From NCBI RefSeq assembly GCF_020532645.1, contig NZ_JAJAUZ010000034.1:1-64000 (forward strand): a stretch of DNA of 64,000 nucleotides. The letters run 5' to 3'. Below are positions 24,711 to 32,919 of this stretch, one piece after another (the stretch's first letter is position 1; each line of letters opens with the position of its first letter). This DNA is from Streptomyces bambusae. Lineage in GTDB: Bacteria; Actinomycetota; Actinomycetes; Streptomycetales; Streptomycetaceae. The position numbers and the translations under genes were made by a program. The notes under the pieces are model-generated. The model saw only the letters and a list, made by a program, of their open reading frames with translations, was not told where the DNA came from and did not search any database.

Positions 24711-25379
24711 ATGCCCCGCCGCCGACCCGCCCACCGCCCGACGCGCACCGCCTCCGCCGCACTCACCGCCCTCGCCTCCCTCACCACGGCCTGCCTCCTC
24801 GCCACGGCGACGGCTACGGCCACCGCCACGGCCGCGCACGCCGCCACCGCACCCCCCGACCGCACCACCGTCACCTTCGACGTCCGCACCACGACCACCT
24901 GGGGCGAGGGCGTGTACGTCACCGGCAGCACCGCCGAGCTCGGCTCCTGGGACCCGGCCAGGGCCGTCCCGCTGTCCGCGGCCGGCTACCCGGCCTGGAG
25001 TGCCACCGCCACCGCGGCCGCGGACACGCCCGTCCTGTTCAAGTACCTGATCAAGCGGCCCGACGGGCAGGTCGTCTGGGAACAGGGAGCGGACCGGCTG
25101 CTGACCACCCCGCCCGGCACCGCCGCCCTCACCCTGCACGACGTCTTCCGCACCGAGCCCGGCACTGCGGGCTCCGGCACCGCACCCGCCTGCGCCTCCG
25201 TGGGCACGACCTGGCGCTACGCCTCCGTCCACAACGGCTGCGGCACCCCGCTGACCCTCCAGGTCCAGCACCGCAGCGGCGGCCTCAGCGACTGCCGGCC
25301 GGTGCCGCCCGGCGCCACGGCCACCTTCCCCGGGTCCGGGCCGGAGTCCGATCACGTGGTGGCCGTACGAATCTGCTGA
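24711..25379 (+). CDS. Secreted CBM20 starch-binding protein with a tendamistat-like amylase-inhibitor domain
   Basis: A 222-residue exported protein. Residues 1-45 form a signal peptide ending AHA. Residues ~52-145 are a CBM20 starch-binding domain (VYVTGSTAELGSWDPARAVP, LFKYLIKRPDG, VVWEQGADR). Residues ~158-222 match the tendamistat family of proteinaceous alpha-amylase inhibitors: Trp168-Arg169-Tyr170 corresponds to the inhibitory WRY triad, with cysteines at 161, 177, 195 and 222. The spacings Cys-x6-WRY-x6-Cys and Cys177-x17-Cys195 equal those of tendamistat, and the last loop is one residue shorter. I infer an amylase inhibitor targeted to starch granules. RBS GAAGGAG lies ahead of ATG 24711, and a MalR-like operator precedes it. 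Confidence 0.85.
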   Translation: MPRRRPAHRPTRTASAALTALASLTTACLLATATATATATAAHAATAPPDRTTVTFDVRTTTTWGEGVYVTGSTAELGSWDPARAVPLSAAGYPAWSATATAAADTPVLFKYLIKRPDGQVVWEQGADRLLTTPPGTAALTLHDVFRTEPGTAGSGTAPACASVGTTWRYASVHNGCGTPLTLQVQHRSGGLSDCRPVPPGATATFPGSGPESDHVVAVRIC

Positions 25380-25476
25380 CACACAAGTCACAGGAGCATC
25401 GGGGGTCTCGGCAGCATCGGAAACCCCGGGAACCTCAACAACCCCACCAGCCCCTGTGGCATTCGGGTGATTTTCG

Positions 25477-25506
25477 TTAATCCACGAAGTTTTCAGTGCT
25501 TATGAT
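25477..25506 (+). promoter_or_regulatory. Putative promoter of the PobA-like gene, leaderless
   Basis: TTAATC (25477-25482) and TATGAT (25501-25506) are separated by 18 nt. The -10 ends 8 nt before the ATG at 25515, so transcription would start at or just before the start codon and the mRNA would be leaderless. No ribosome binding site is visible, which fits. Confidence 0.5.
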
Positions 25507-25514
25507 CCACCGTC

Positions 25515-26747
25515 ATGACAGCAAGTCAGAAGGCCCGAACACCGGCCCGGGACACGGCAGATGTGGTGATCCTCGGCGCCGGACCCGCCGGGCTGGTGCT
25601 CGGAAATCTCTTACACGGCGCCGGAATCGACTGCGTGGTCCTGGAACGCGCCACCCGTGAGCACGTGCAGACCAGGACCCGCGCGGGCTACCTCGCCGAG
25701 CACAGCGTGCGCGTCCTCGACCGGCACGGCCTGGCCGAGGGCGTGCACCGGCGCGGACAGCGGCACGGCGTCTGCGAGTTCCGCACCGAGAGCAATCGTT
25801 TCCGCCTCGACTACGGCCGCCTCGGCAAGGGCGAACAGCACGTCGTCTATCCGCAGCACGACCTCGTGACGGACCTCCTGACGCAGTACGTCGGCGCCGG
25901 CGGCCGGATCCGATTCGGGGCCGAGGCGCTGGCCGTGCGCGACGCCGACGGACCGCACCCCTCGGTCGACGTGCGCGATGCCGACGGCCGCCCCGGCCGC
26001 TGGCACGCCCGCTACGTCGCCGGGTGCGACGGCCGGCACGGCGCCGCCCGCCGTTCGCTGCCCGCCGGCGCGGGCCGCCGCCACCACCGCGACCACGGCG
26101 TCACCTGGCTGGGCCTGCTCGCCGAGGCACCGCCCAGCCTCGACGCGGTCGGTTACGCGATCCATCCGCGCGGATTCGCCGGCCACATGGCCCGCTCCGC
26201 GGAGGTCACCCGCTACTACCTCCAGGCCGAGCCCGGCACCGCCCCCGACGCCTGGTCCGAGGACCGGATCTGGGACGAACTCGCCCTGCGCCTCGGCGCG
26301 GCGGAGCACGGCCCGCTCCACCGCGGCCGGATCGCCCAACGCACCGTCGTGGCACTGGAGTCCGACGTGCTGGAACCGCTGCGGTACGGCTCCCTCCTGC
26401 TCGCCGGCGACGCCGCGAGCCTGATCAGCCCCTCCGCCGCCAAGGGCGCCAACCTCGCCGTACTGGAAGCGGAACTCCTCGCCCGGGCCCTCACCGCCGC
26501 CCTCCGGCACGCCGAACACTCCGCGCTCGACCGCTACTCGGCCGACTGCCTCGCGTACATCTGGCGCGCGCAGGAATTCTCACACTGGATGATCCGCCTG
26601 CTGCACGCCGAACCGGAGGCGGCGGCCGGCACCGGCCCCGAGGGCGGCTCCCGCTTCCAGGACCGTCTGCGCCACTCCCGGATCGACGCGCTGCGGACCT
26701 CCCGCACCCAGCAGGACTGGTTCGCCGAGAACTACGTCGGCCTCTGA
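25515..26747 (+). CDS. PobA-like FAD-dependent aromatic monooxygenase
   Basis: A 410-residue flavoprotein similar to 4-hydroxybenzoate 3-monooxygenase. It has the FAD motif VVILGAGPAGLVLGNLL (residues 17-33), RTRAGYLAEHSVRVLDRHGL as in PobA, HVVYPQHDLV, and the second FAD motif LLLAGDAASLISPSAAKGAN. It should hydroxylate a phenolic acid ortho to the hydroxyl group with NAD(P)H. Leu33 is encoded by TTA (25611-25613), implying bldA dependence. Genes for beta-ketoadipate breakdown are absent, and a methyltransferase gene follows after 119 nt, which favours a biosynthetic role over catabolism. Confidence 0.85.
   Translation: MTASQKARTPARDTADVVILGAGPAGLVLGNLLHGAGIDCVVLERATREHVQTRTRAGYLAEHSVRVLDRHGLAEGVHRRGQRHGVCEFRTESNRFRLDYGRLGKGEQHVVYPQHDLVTDLLTQYVGAGGRIRFGAEALAVRDADGPHPSVDVRDADGRPGRWHARYVAGCDGRHGAARRSLPAGAGRRHHRDHGVTWLGLLAEAPPSLDAVGYAIHPRGFAGHMARSAEVTRYYLQAEPGTAPDAWSEDRIWDELALRLGAAEHGPLHRGRIAQRTVVALESDVLEPLRYGSLLLAGDAASLISPSAAKGANLAVLEAELLARALTAALRHAEHSALDRYSADCLAYIWRAQEFSHWMIRLLHAEPEAAAGTGPEGGSRFQDRLRHSRIDALRTSRTQQDWFAENYVGL
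25611..25613 (+). promoter_or_regulatory. TTA leucine codon (bldA-dependent) in the PobA-like gene
   Basis: Codon 33, in frame from ATG 25515 (offset 96 nt), within the conserved FAD-binding segment GNLLHGAG. An early TTA codon makes the whole protein dependent on the bldA tRNA. Confidence 0.85.
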
Positions 26748-26866
26748 GCCGGCCGCCCCTCCACCGGGGCGAGCCACCGGGGCGAGTCCCCGCATCCCCG
26801 AAGCCGGCCCCTCCCCGCTTCTCCCCCACCCGGAAACGGAACGGAACCAAGGATGTCCTCTTCGCC

Positions 26867-28666
26867 ATGACCACACCCACGGCACCCCCCACCTCCACCC
26901 CCACCGCCACGGCCACCGCCACCGCCACCGCCACCCACGCCCCCTCCCCCGACGACGCGGACCGCCTCGCCGCCGCGGTCGACTTCGTCCGCAGCCAGGA
27001 CACCACCACCCTCCTCCGCCTGCTCCTGCCGGACCTCGACGCACCGGAACTCCGCGCGCTCGCCGACCGCTGCCGGTTCGCCCACGCCGCCCTGCTGCTC
27101 TTCCCGCCCGACGCGGCAGCCCTGCGGGGCCAGTTGACCGCCTGCGGACTGGACCCCGCCGCCCCGGCCCAGCCCAGCGTCGTCGTCCGCGACCGGCTGG
27201 CCCTGCGCCACCAGCGCGATGCCGCAGCACTCGACGTAAGGATTCTGCGTCCCGAAGTGCCGTGCGCCGACGGCGAGCGCCGGGTGGTGGAGGTGTTCAC
27301 GCTCACCGTGCCGCCCGGCTCGGACCTGGCGTCGGTCGCCGCACACGAACGCGCCGCCGACCACGAGGCGCACCTCGCGTTCGAGGTCGTACGGCCGGAC
27401 CCGCTGGTGCTGCGCGGCCTGTGCGCGACGTTCGCCCGGCACGGGGCACTCGCCGACGGCGGCGGCTACAACCCGCACGAGGACGGCACGGTGTTCTACT
27501 TCACCGCCCCCGCCGACTCGAAGGCCGGCCACCGGCGGGTGGAGCTGTACGCGAGCGGCGACCACCGCGGTGTGCTCGCCCCGCACCTCGACGCGTACCG
27601 GTCGCGGCAGCCGGCGGAAACGCTCCTGCGGCTGATGACCGGCGCGTGGACCACCCAGGCCCTCGCCGCGTGCGCACAGCTGCGGCTGCCCGAGGCGATG
27701 GCCGCGCCGGCCGGCGGGGGCGAGCACCCCACCGCCCACGGCGTGGACGCACTGGCGCACGCCGTCGACGCCGACCCGCAGAACCTCGCCACCCTGCTGC
27801 GCTACCTCGCCATGCTGGGCGTCGTCGACCAGCAGCCGGAAGGATTCCGCCTCACCGCGCTCGGGGCGCTGCTGCGGGCGGACTCCCCCGGCTCGATGCG
27901 GCCGCTGGCGCTGATGTACGGCGGCGCGTTCTACCAGTCCTTCGCGCTCCTCGCCCATGCCGTGCGGACCGGCCAGACCGGCTTCGAGCAGCTCTTCGGC
28001 GAGAACCACTTCGACTACTTCGCCCGCCATCCGGAGCTCGCCGAGCGCTTCGACCAGTCCATGGCGGCGAGCTCGCGCATGTTCGAACCGCTCCCCGCGC
28101 ACCCGGTGATCGCGGCGGCCGGGGCCGGTCCCGGCCGCCGTACGGTCGTCGACGTCGCGGGCGGCACCGGTGAACTCCTCGGGCGCATCCTGGCCGCCCG
28201 CCCGCACCTGGACGGCGTCCTCCTCGAACGCGCGCACGTGGTCCAGGCCGCCCGCCGCCACCTCGACGCGGCCGGGGTCGGCGCCCGCTGCAGCTACCGG
28301 GTGGGCGACTTCGCGGACGTCCCGGCCGGCGGCGACGTGTACGTCCTGTCCCGCGTCCTGCACGACTGGGACGACGACCGGTGCCGCGACATCCTGCGCC
28401 ACTGCGCCCGCGCCATGCCGGCCCATGCCGACCTGCTCATCGTGGAACGCCTGCTCCCCGCGGACGGCTCCCCCTCCCTGGCCACGGCCTGGGACCTCCA
28501 CATGATGTGCAACGTGGGCGGCCGGGAACGCCGCGCCTCCCACTACGCCGGCCTCCTCGACCAGGCAGGCCTCCACCTGGTCGGCCACAGCCCGCTCCCC
28601 CTGGACGCCCACGTCCTCCACGCCCGCCGCACCCCCCACCTGCCGTCCCCGTCCCGCCAGGCCTGA
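26867..28666 (+). CDS. Two-part SAM-dependent O-methyltransferase
   Basis: A 599-residue protein. The C-terminal ~340 residues form a plant/actinobacterial O-methyltransferase: dimerisation helices (LMTGAWTTQALAACAQLRLP), the SAM motif VVDVAGGTGELLGRIL, DVYVLSRVLHDWDDDRC and the active-site region MMCNVGGRERRASHY. The N-terminal ~240 residues after a Thr/Ala-repeat tail form a separate domain of unknown function (VDFVRSQDTTTLLRLLLPD, DGERRVVEVFTLTVPPG, GALADGGGYNPHEDGTVFYF). It probably methylates the product of the upstream PobA-like hydroxylase or a related phenol. ATG 26867 is preceded by ACGGAACCAAGGATG; an AAGG motif lies about 15 nt upstream. Confidence 0.8.
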   Translation: MTTPTAPPTSTPTATATATATATHAPSPDDADRLAAAVDFVRSQDTTTLLRLLLPDLDAPELRALADRCRFAHAALLLFPPDAAALRGQLTACGLDPAAPAQPSVVVRDRLALRHQRDAAALDVRILRPEVPCADGERRVVEVFTLTVPPGSDLASVAAHERAADHEAHLAFEVVRPDPLVLRGLCATFARHGALADGGGYNPHEDGTVFYFTAPADSKAGHRRVELYASGDHRGVLAPHLDAYRSRQPAETLLRLMTGAWTTQALAACAQLRLPEAMAAPAGGGEHPTAHGVDALAHAVDADPQNLATLLRYLAMLGVVDQQPEGFRLTALGALLRADSPGSMRPLALMYGGAFYQSFALLAHAVRTGQTGFEQLFGENHFDYFARHPELAERFDQSMAASSRMFEPLPAHPVIAAAGAGPGRRTVVDVAGGTGELLGRILAARPHLDGVLLERAHVVQAARRHLDAAGVGARCSYRVGDFADVPAGGDVYVLSRVLHDWDDDRCRDILRHCARAMPAHADLLIVERLLPADGSPSLATAWDLHMMCNVGGRERRASHYAGLLDQAGLHLVGHSPLPLDAHVLHARRTPHLPSPSRQA

Positions 28667-28675
28667 CCACCGGCG

Positions 28676-28705
28676 CCCGCCCCGGGGCTCCGGCCCCGGG
28701 GCGGG
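28676..28705 (+). terminator. Strong terminator hairpin after the methyltransferase gene
   Basis: A perfect 13-bp stem CCCGCCCCGGGGC / GCCCCGGGGCGGG with the 4-nt loop TCCG, 9 nt beyond the stop codon. It closes the monooxygenase-methyltransferase unit. Confidence 0.75.
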
Positions 28706-28742
28706 TGTCCCGCCGGATTCCGGGGCGGGTGTCCCGCCGGAT
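28696..28742. repeat. Direct repeat, two 23-bp copies
   Basis: CCGGGGCGGGTGTCCCGCCG plus three bases occurs at 28696-28718 and again at 28720-28742. Each copy contains GGCGGG-TGT-CCCGCC, a small hairpin. The first copy overlaps the terminator stem, suggesting local duplication. Confidence 0.6.
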
Positions 28743-28912
28743 CCGCAGAACCCGGGCAGGTGGTGCATCCGGGTGGGCGGGTCGGGCCGAAAGGGCGGTA
28801 GGGGGTGGGGGCTCCGGTCGGGGTTCTCGCCTTCGGTGTTCTGCTGGGGTTGTCCGGGGGTCCGCTCGGTGCCGGCTCCGGGCCGGCGGGCGGACCGTTG
28901 ACGGGAGTGTCG

Positions 28913-30292
28913 ATGTCCGTTGCCGTTGTGCTGTTCACGTCCGATCTGCGCGTGCACGATCATCCGCCGCTGCGGGCCGCGTCGGAGGCCGCGGACGAGG
29001 TCGTGCCGGTGTTCGTGCGGGACCCGGCCGTGGACCGGGCCGGGTTCGGGGCGCCTAACCGGCTGGCCTTCCTCGCCGACTGCCTGGCCGATCTCGACGG
29101 CGCGCTCCGCGCCCGCGGCGGCCGGCTCGTCGTGCGCAGCGGGGAGGCCGTGGCCGAGGTGTGTGCCGTGGTGCGCGAGGCGGAGGCCGACGAAGTGCAC
29201 ATGTCGGCCGGCTACACGGCCTTCGCGCAGGCCAGACAGGCGCGGCTGCGCGAGGCGCTGGAGGCCGACGGCCGCCGCCTGTACGTGCACGACGGCGTGA
29301 CCACGGCCGTGCCGCCCGGCTACGTCCTCCCCCAGGGCAGCGACCACTACGCCGTCTTCACCGCCTACTACAAGCGCTGGGGCGCGGAACCGCTCCGCAA
29401 TCCGCTCGCCGCGCCCCGGACCGTCCGCGTGCCGTCCGCCGTGCGCTCCGAGACCCTGCCGGAGCGCACGGCGGTCGGGGGCGTCTCGCCGGGCCTGGCC
29501 CGCGGCGGCGAGACCGAGGCCCGCAAGCGGCTCAAGTCCTGGCTGCCGCGGCACGGCGGTGCGTACGAGGAGCTGCACGACGACCTCGCGGGCGACGCCA
29601 CCTCGCGGCTGTCGCCGCACCTGCACTTCGGGACGCTGTCGGCGGTCGAGGCGGTGCACCGGGCCCGCACCCTCGCCGGGGCCGGTCCCGGGGCGGCGGC
29701 GTTCGTCCGCCAGCTGTGCTGGCGCGACTTCTACCAGCAGGTGATCTCGGCCCGCCCGGAGGCCTCGGCCGAGGACTACCGCACCCGCCACGACCGCTGG
29801 CGCACGGGCAAGGCGGCCGAGGAAGACCTGCGTGCCTGGCAGGAGGGGCGAACGGGGTACCCGGTGGTCGACGCCGCGATGCGGCAGCTCGCGCACGAGG
29901 GCTGGATGCACAACCGCGGCCGGTTGATCACTGCGTCGTTCCTGGCCAAGACCCTGTACATCGACTGGCGCGCGGGCGCCCGCCACTTCCTCGGCCTGCT
30001 GGTGGACGGCGACGTGGCGAACAACCAACTCAACTGGCAGTGGGTGGCCGGAACGGGCACCGACACCCGCCCCAACCGGGTCCTCAACCCCGTCCTCCAG
30101 GGCAGGCGCTACGACCCGGACGGCACGTACGTCCGCCGCTGGGTCCCGGAACTGGCCGCCCTGCCCGGCGCCGCGGTCCACGAACCGTGGCGCCTCCCCG
30201 GCCTGGAGCGCGCGGCGTACGACTACCCGGACCCGCTGATCGCCCTGCCGGACGGCCTGGCCCGGTTCCGGCACGGGCGGCAGGGGGACTGA
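28913..30292 (+). CDS. phr: Deoxyribodipyrimidine photolyase (class I CPD type)
   Basis: A 459-residue DNA repair enzyme that splits UV-induced pyrimidine dimers using light. The N-terminal photolyase domain starts VAVVLFTSDLRVHDHPPL; the C-terminal FAD domain contains GRTGYPVVDAAMRQLAHEGW, MHNRGRLITASFLAKTLYID and DVANNQLNWQWVAGTGTDT, with the tryptophans and Arg/Asn residues of the family. ATG 28913 has GGGAG 6 nt upstream. It is followed by an ECF-like sigma factor gene, a grouping known from light-induced loci of Streptomyces. Confidence 0.93.
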   Translation: MSVAVVLFTSDLRVHDHPPLRAASEAADEVVPVFVRDPAVDRAGFGAPNRLAFLADCLADLDGALRARGGRLVVRSGEAVAEVCAVVREAEADEVHMSAGYTAFAQARQARLREALEADGRRLYVHDGVTTAVPPGYVLPQGSDHYAVFTAYYKRWGAEPLRNPLAAPRTVRVPSAVRSETLPERTAVGGVSPGLARGGETEARKRLKSWLPRHGGAYEELHDDLAGDATSRLSPHLHFGTLSAVEAVHRARTLAGAGPGAAAFVRQLCWRDFYQQVISARPEASAEDYRTRHDRWRTGKAAEEDLRAWQEGRTGYPVVDAAMRQLAHEGWMHNRGRLITASFLAKTLYIDWRAGARHFLGLLVDGDVANNQLNWQWVAGTGTDTRPNRVLNPVLQGRRYDPDGTYVRRWVPELAALPGAAVHEPWRLPGLERAAYDYPDPLIALPDGLARFRHGRQGD

Positions 30293-30340
30293 GGGGAAGC
30301 GGGCCCGCCCACGTCGGCAGGACCGCCTCCGCAATTCGCT

Positions 30341-30355
30341 GCGCAACCGATGCGA
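30341..30355 (+). promoter_or_regulatory. 15-bp motif shared with the MerR gene upstream region (copy 1)
   Basis: GCGCAACCGATGCGA lies 80 bp upstream of the sigma factor ATG. The same sequence with one mismatch occurs 17 bp upstream of the MerR/B12 regulator gene. A shared operator of the MerR regulator or a promoter element for the sigma factor would explain it. Confidence 0.55.
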
Positions 30356-30434
30356 CTTGCCGGGCCTCCCCCGTACGGCGGAGTGTCGGCACAACGGCAC
30401 CGCCTCGGGTGCCGTCGCCCCGGGAGGAGCAGCG

Positions 30435-31031
30435 ATGACGCGCACGACGCCCGCGCAGACGGCCACGGCCCGCCCCCGGATCCCGCCGGACCCCGACTCC
30501 TCCGACGCCGAGGTCGCCCTCGGTCTGGCCGCCGGTGACGAGGACTGCCTCGCGCTGGCGCACCACCGCTGGAGCGGCCTCGTACACGCCTACGCCGCCC
30601 GCGCCCTGGGCGACGTACGCGAGGCGGAGGACGTGACGCAGCAGGTGTTCGTCGCGGCGTGGCGCGGGCGGGCCGGGTTCCGGCCGGAGCGGGGTTCCGC
30701 ACCCGCCTGGCTGCTGGGCATCGCCCGGCACAAGACCGCCGACGCCCTGTCCGCCCGTACCCGGCGGCTGGAGCTCGCCGCCGCCGCGGCCGCGGCGCCC
30801 GGCGCCGGCGGGGAGGACGGCACCGACCGGCTCCTCGACCGGATCGTCATCACCCGGGAGCTGGCCCGCCTCCCCCGCGCCCAACGCGACGTCCTGGCCC
30901 TGGCGTTCTACGCCGACCTGACCCAGGCGCAGATCGCCGCCCGTACGGGAATCCCCCTCGGCACGGTCAAGAGCCACACCCGCCGCGGCCTGCACCGCAT
31001 CCGCCACAGCCTGACCGGTGCCCCGTCCTGA
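30435..31031 (+). CDS. ECF-type RNA polymerase sigma factor (LitS-like by context)
   Basis: A 198-residue sigma factor. Region 2 is seen in LVHAYAARALGDVREAEDVT and QQVFVAAWRGRAGFRPERG, with WLLGIARHKTADAL; region 4 in LPRAQRDVLALAFYADLTQA followed by IPLGTVKSHTRRGLHRIRHS. There is no adjacent anti-sigma gene. Placement beside a photolyase and a B12-binding MerR protein recalls LitS, the sigma factor of light-induced carotenoid synthesis, but no crt genes are in the window. RBS GGGAGGAGC precedes ATG 30435. Confidence 0.85.
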   Translation: MTRTTPAQTATARPRIPPDPDSSDAEVALGLAAGDEDCLALAHHRWSGLVHAYAARALGDVREAEDVTQQVFVAAWRGRAGFRPERGSAPAWLLGIARHKTADALSARTRRLELAAAAAAAPGAGGEDGTDRLLDRIVITRELARLPRAQRDVLALAFYADLTQAQIAARTGIPLGTVKSHTRRGLHRIRHSLTGAPS

Positions 31032-31140
31032 CCCGGGCGGCGGGCTCCCGTCGGCGGGCGGAGCCGGCCCCCCCGGAGCGCGGGCCGCTGACCGGCCGAA
31101 ACGGGACGCCGGGGACGACGGCGGCTTTAGGATCTCCGGT

Positions 31141-31878
31141 ATGGCTACGCGACTCGTGCAGATCAACATGAAGGCCCACGACGACTCCGCGCTGGGGCGG
31201 TTCTGGGCGGCGGCGCTCGGTTGGGTGGTCGACAGCGAGGGGCCCGGCGTCACCAACCTCGAACCGGCGGGGCTCGCCTACCCCGACCCGTCGGCCGTCT
31301 GCATCGACATCATCGCCCGCCCGGAGCCCAAGACGGTCAAGAACCGGGTGCACCTCGATCTGGCCACCACGTCGGCCGCCCATCAGGCGGAGCTGGTCTC
31401 GCGCCTGAAGGACCTCGGTGCGACGCTCGCGGACATCGGTCAGGGGGACGTCCCCTGGACGGTCATGGCGGACCCGGAGGGCAACGAGTTCTGCGTCCTG
31501 GAGCCCCGCCCGGTCTACGGGGACACCGGGCCGGTCGCCGCGGTGGTGGTCGACTGCACCGACCCGCGGGCGATGGCCCGGTTCTGGGGCGAGGCGATGG
31601 ACTGGACGGTGCACGAGGTCACCGACGACCAGGCGAGCCTGCGGTCCGCGCAGGGTGTGGGCCCCTACCTGGAGTTCGTACGGACCCCTGACGCGAAGAC
31701 CGGGTGGAACCGGGTCCACCTCGACGTCAGCCCCTACCGCGGGGACGACCCGGCGGCAGAGGAGGCGCGGCTGCGGGCGCTGGGAGCGGGCGATCCCGGC
31801 ATCGACCAGTCCTCGATCTCCTGGCGGATCCTGACGGACCCGGAGGACAACGAGTTCTGCCTCCTGAGCCCGCGCTGA
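31141..31878 (+). CDS. VOC family protein (two glyoxalase-like domains)
   Basis: A 245-residue protein with two related halves: MATRLVQINMKAHDDSALGR..FWAAALGW and VVVDCTDPRAMARFWGEAMD, each ending in a DPEGNEFCVL / DPEDNEFCLL motif. This is the Glyoxalase_6 type found in many Streptomyces; no substrate is known. ATG 31141 is used because family members start at this point. It lies between the sigma factor gene and the convergent MerR gene. Confidence 0.85.
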   Translation: MATRLVQINMKAHDDSALGRFWAAALGWVVDSEGPGVTNLEPAGLAYPDPSAVCIDIIARPEPKTVKNRVHLDLATTSAAHQAELVSRLKDLGATLADIGQGDVPWTVMADPEGNEFCVLEPRPVYGDTGPVAAVVVDCTDPRAMARFWGEAMDWTVHEVTDDQASLRSAQGVGPYLEFVRTPDAKTGWNRVHLDVSPYRGDDPAAEEARLRALGAGDPGIDQSSISWRILTDPEDNEFCLLSPR

Positions 31879-31900
31879 GCCTGCGCGCCTTTGCCGGGGC

Positions 31901-32887
31901 TCAGGCGCGGGGCCCCGGTTCGGGGCCGGACAGAAGATCCAGCGCGTCCCGCAACCCGTGCGGCCGCAGCATCCCGCCCCTCGGCACCCTGCCCGCCCAC
32001 CCCGGCCCGGCCAGGAGCACCCGCGGCCCCACCCGCGCGCCCCGCGGCCCGAACGCCATCTCCGCCACGTGCCGCGCAAGGCCCCGGTCCGCCGTGGACC
32101 GCGCCTGCGACCACAGCACGACGGCCACCGGCCCGGACCGCCGTACGGCCGCATCCAGTGCCTCCGCCGGCACGGCCGCGCCGAACATCCGTACCGGCAC
32201 GCCCCGTTCGGCCAGCCCGGCCGCCAACGCCTCCAGCGGCAGCGTGTGCTGCTCGGCCGGCACGCAGGCCAGCACGACGGGCGCCGCCCCGGCAGCACCC
32301 GGCCGCCCGACAGTCGCCCTCCGCAAAGTGGTCGACACGTGCCAGGACAGCAGGTGCTCCACCTCGACGTAACGGTCCCCGGAGGACTCCCATTTGCGGC
32401 CCACCGCGTGCAGAGTCGGCATCATCACCTCCTCCCACGCGGTGACGAGCCCGTGCTCGGCCACCACCGAGCCGAGCAGCGCCTCCATCGCCGGCCCGTC
32501 AAGCCGCACCGCGGCCCGCGCCAGCCCCCGGCACTCCTGCCGTACGTCGCCCAGTGGCAGCCCGTTCCCGGCCCCCGGCTGCCGGGCCGCGCGGACCGGC
32601 GCGGCCACGACCGCCGCCGACCCCGCGGCCGCCGGCGGAGGGGCCCCGGCCGCTGCCCGCGCCGCCTCCGCCGGCGGGATCCCCAGCGCCGTCAGCCGGC
32701 ACATCTCCTCCAGCACGGCCACGTCCTCGGGCATCCACCGCCGGTGCCGCCCGCCCTCGCGCACCGCGGGCCCGATCCCGTACCGCTGGTCCCAGGACCG
32801 CACGGTCGTCGGCGACACCCCCAGGCGCCGCGCCACGGTGCCGGTGGACACGCCGAGGTCCGCCCGTACGGCAGTCGTGTCGTCCAT
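31901..32887 (-). CDS. litR: MerR-family regulator with cobalamin-binding domain (LitR/CarH-like)
   Basis: A 328-residue DNA-binding photoreceptor candidate. The N-terminal MerR helix-turn-helix is TVARRLGVSPTTVRSWDQRY followed by GRHRRWMPEDVAVLEEM. The middle has a helical-bundle B12 cap (GRKWESSGDRYVEVEHLLSW), close to the W-x9-EH pattern of CarH but with ten residues between W and EH. The C-terminal Rossmann part has VVLACVPAEQHTLPLEALAA, with the histidine that ligates cobalt. In the dark, AdoCbl-bound proteins of this kind repress light-induced genes. It lies 32 bp after the DUF2236 gene, probably in one operon. Confidence 0.85.
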   Translation of the reverse strand: MDDTTAVRADLGVSTGTVARRLGVSPTTVRSWDQRYGIGPAVREGGRHRRWMPEDVAVLEEMCRLTALGIPPAEAARAAAGAPPPAAAGSAAVVAAPVRAARQPGAGNGLPLGDVRQECRGLARAAVRLDGPAMEALLGSVVAEHGLVTAWEEVMMPTLHAVGRKWESSGDRYVEVEHLLSWHVSTTLRRATVGRPGAAGAAPVVLACVPAEQHTLPLEALAAGLAERGVPVRMFGAAVPAEALDAAVRRSGPVAVVLWSQARSTADRGLARHVAEMAFGPRGARVGPRVLLAGPGWAGRVPRGGMLRPHGLRDALDLLSGPEPGPRA

Positions 32888-32903
32888 GGCTCCAGACTAC
32901 GAC

Positions 32904-32918
32904 GCACAACCGATGCGA
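32904..32918 (-). promoter_or_regulatory. 15-bp motif shared with the sigma gene upstream region (copy 2)
   Basis: GCACAACCGATGCGA on the plus strand, 14 of 15 identical to 30341-30355. It lies between the DUF2236 stop codon and the MerR start codon, so it could be an autoregulatory site of the MerR protein. Confidence 0.55.
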
Positions 32919-32919
32919 G

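Noticed and set aside
26867..28666. PobA-like and methyltransferase genes considered as part of the lanthipeptide cluster
   Set aside because: An SDR gene and the independently controlled CBM20 gene lie between them, and the unit has its own promoter and terminator.
26732..30466. Minus-strand open frame of about 1240 codons antisense to the methyltransferase and photolyase genes
   Set aside because: Shadow frame with no family motif; the plus-strand genes are unambiguous.
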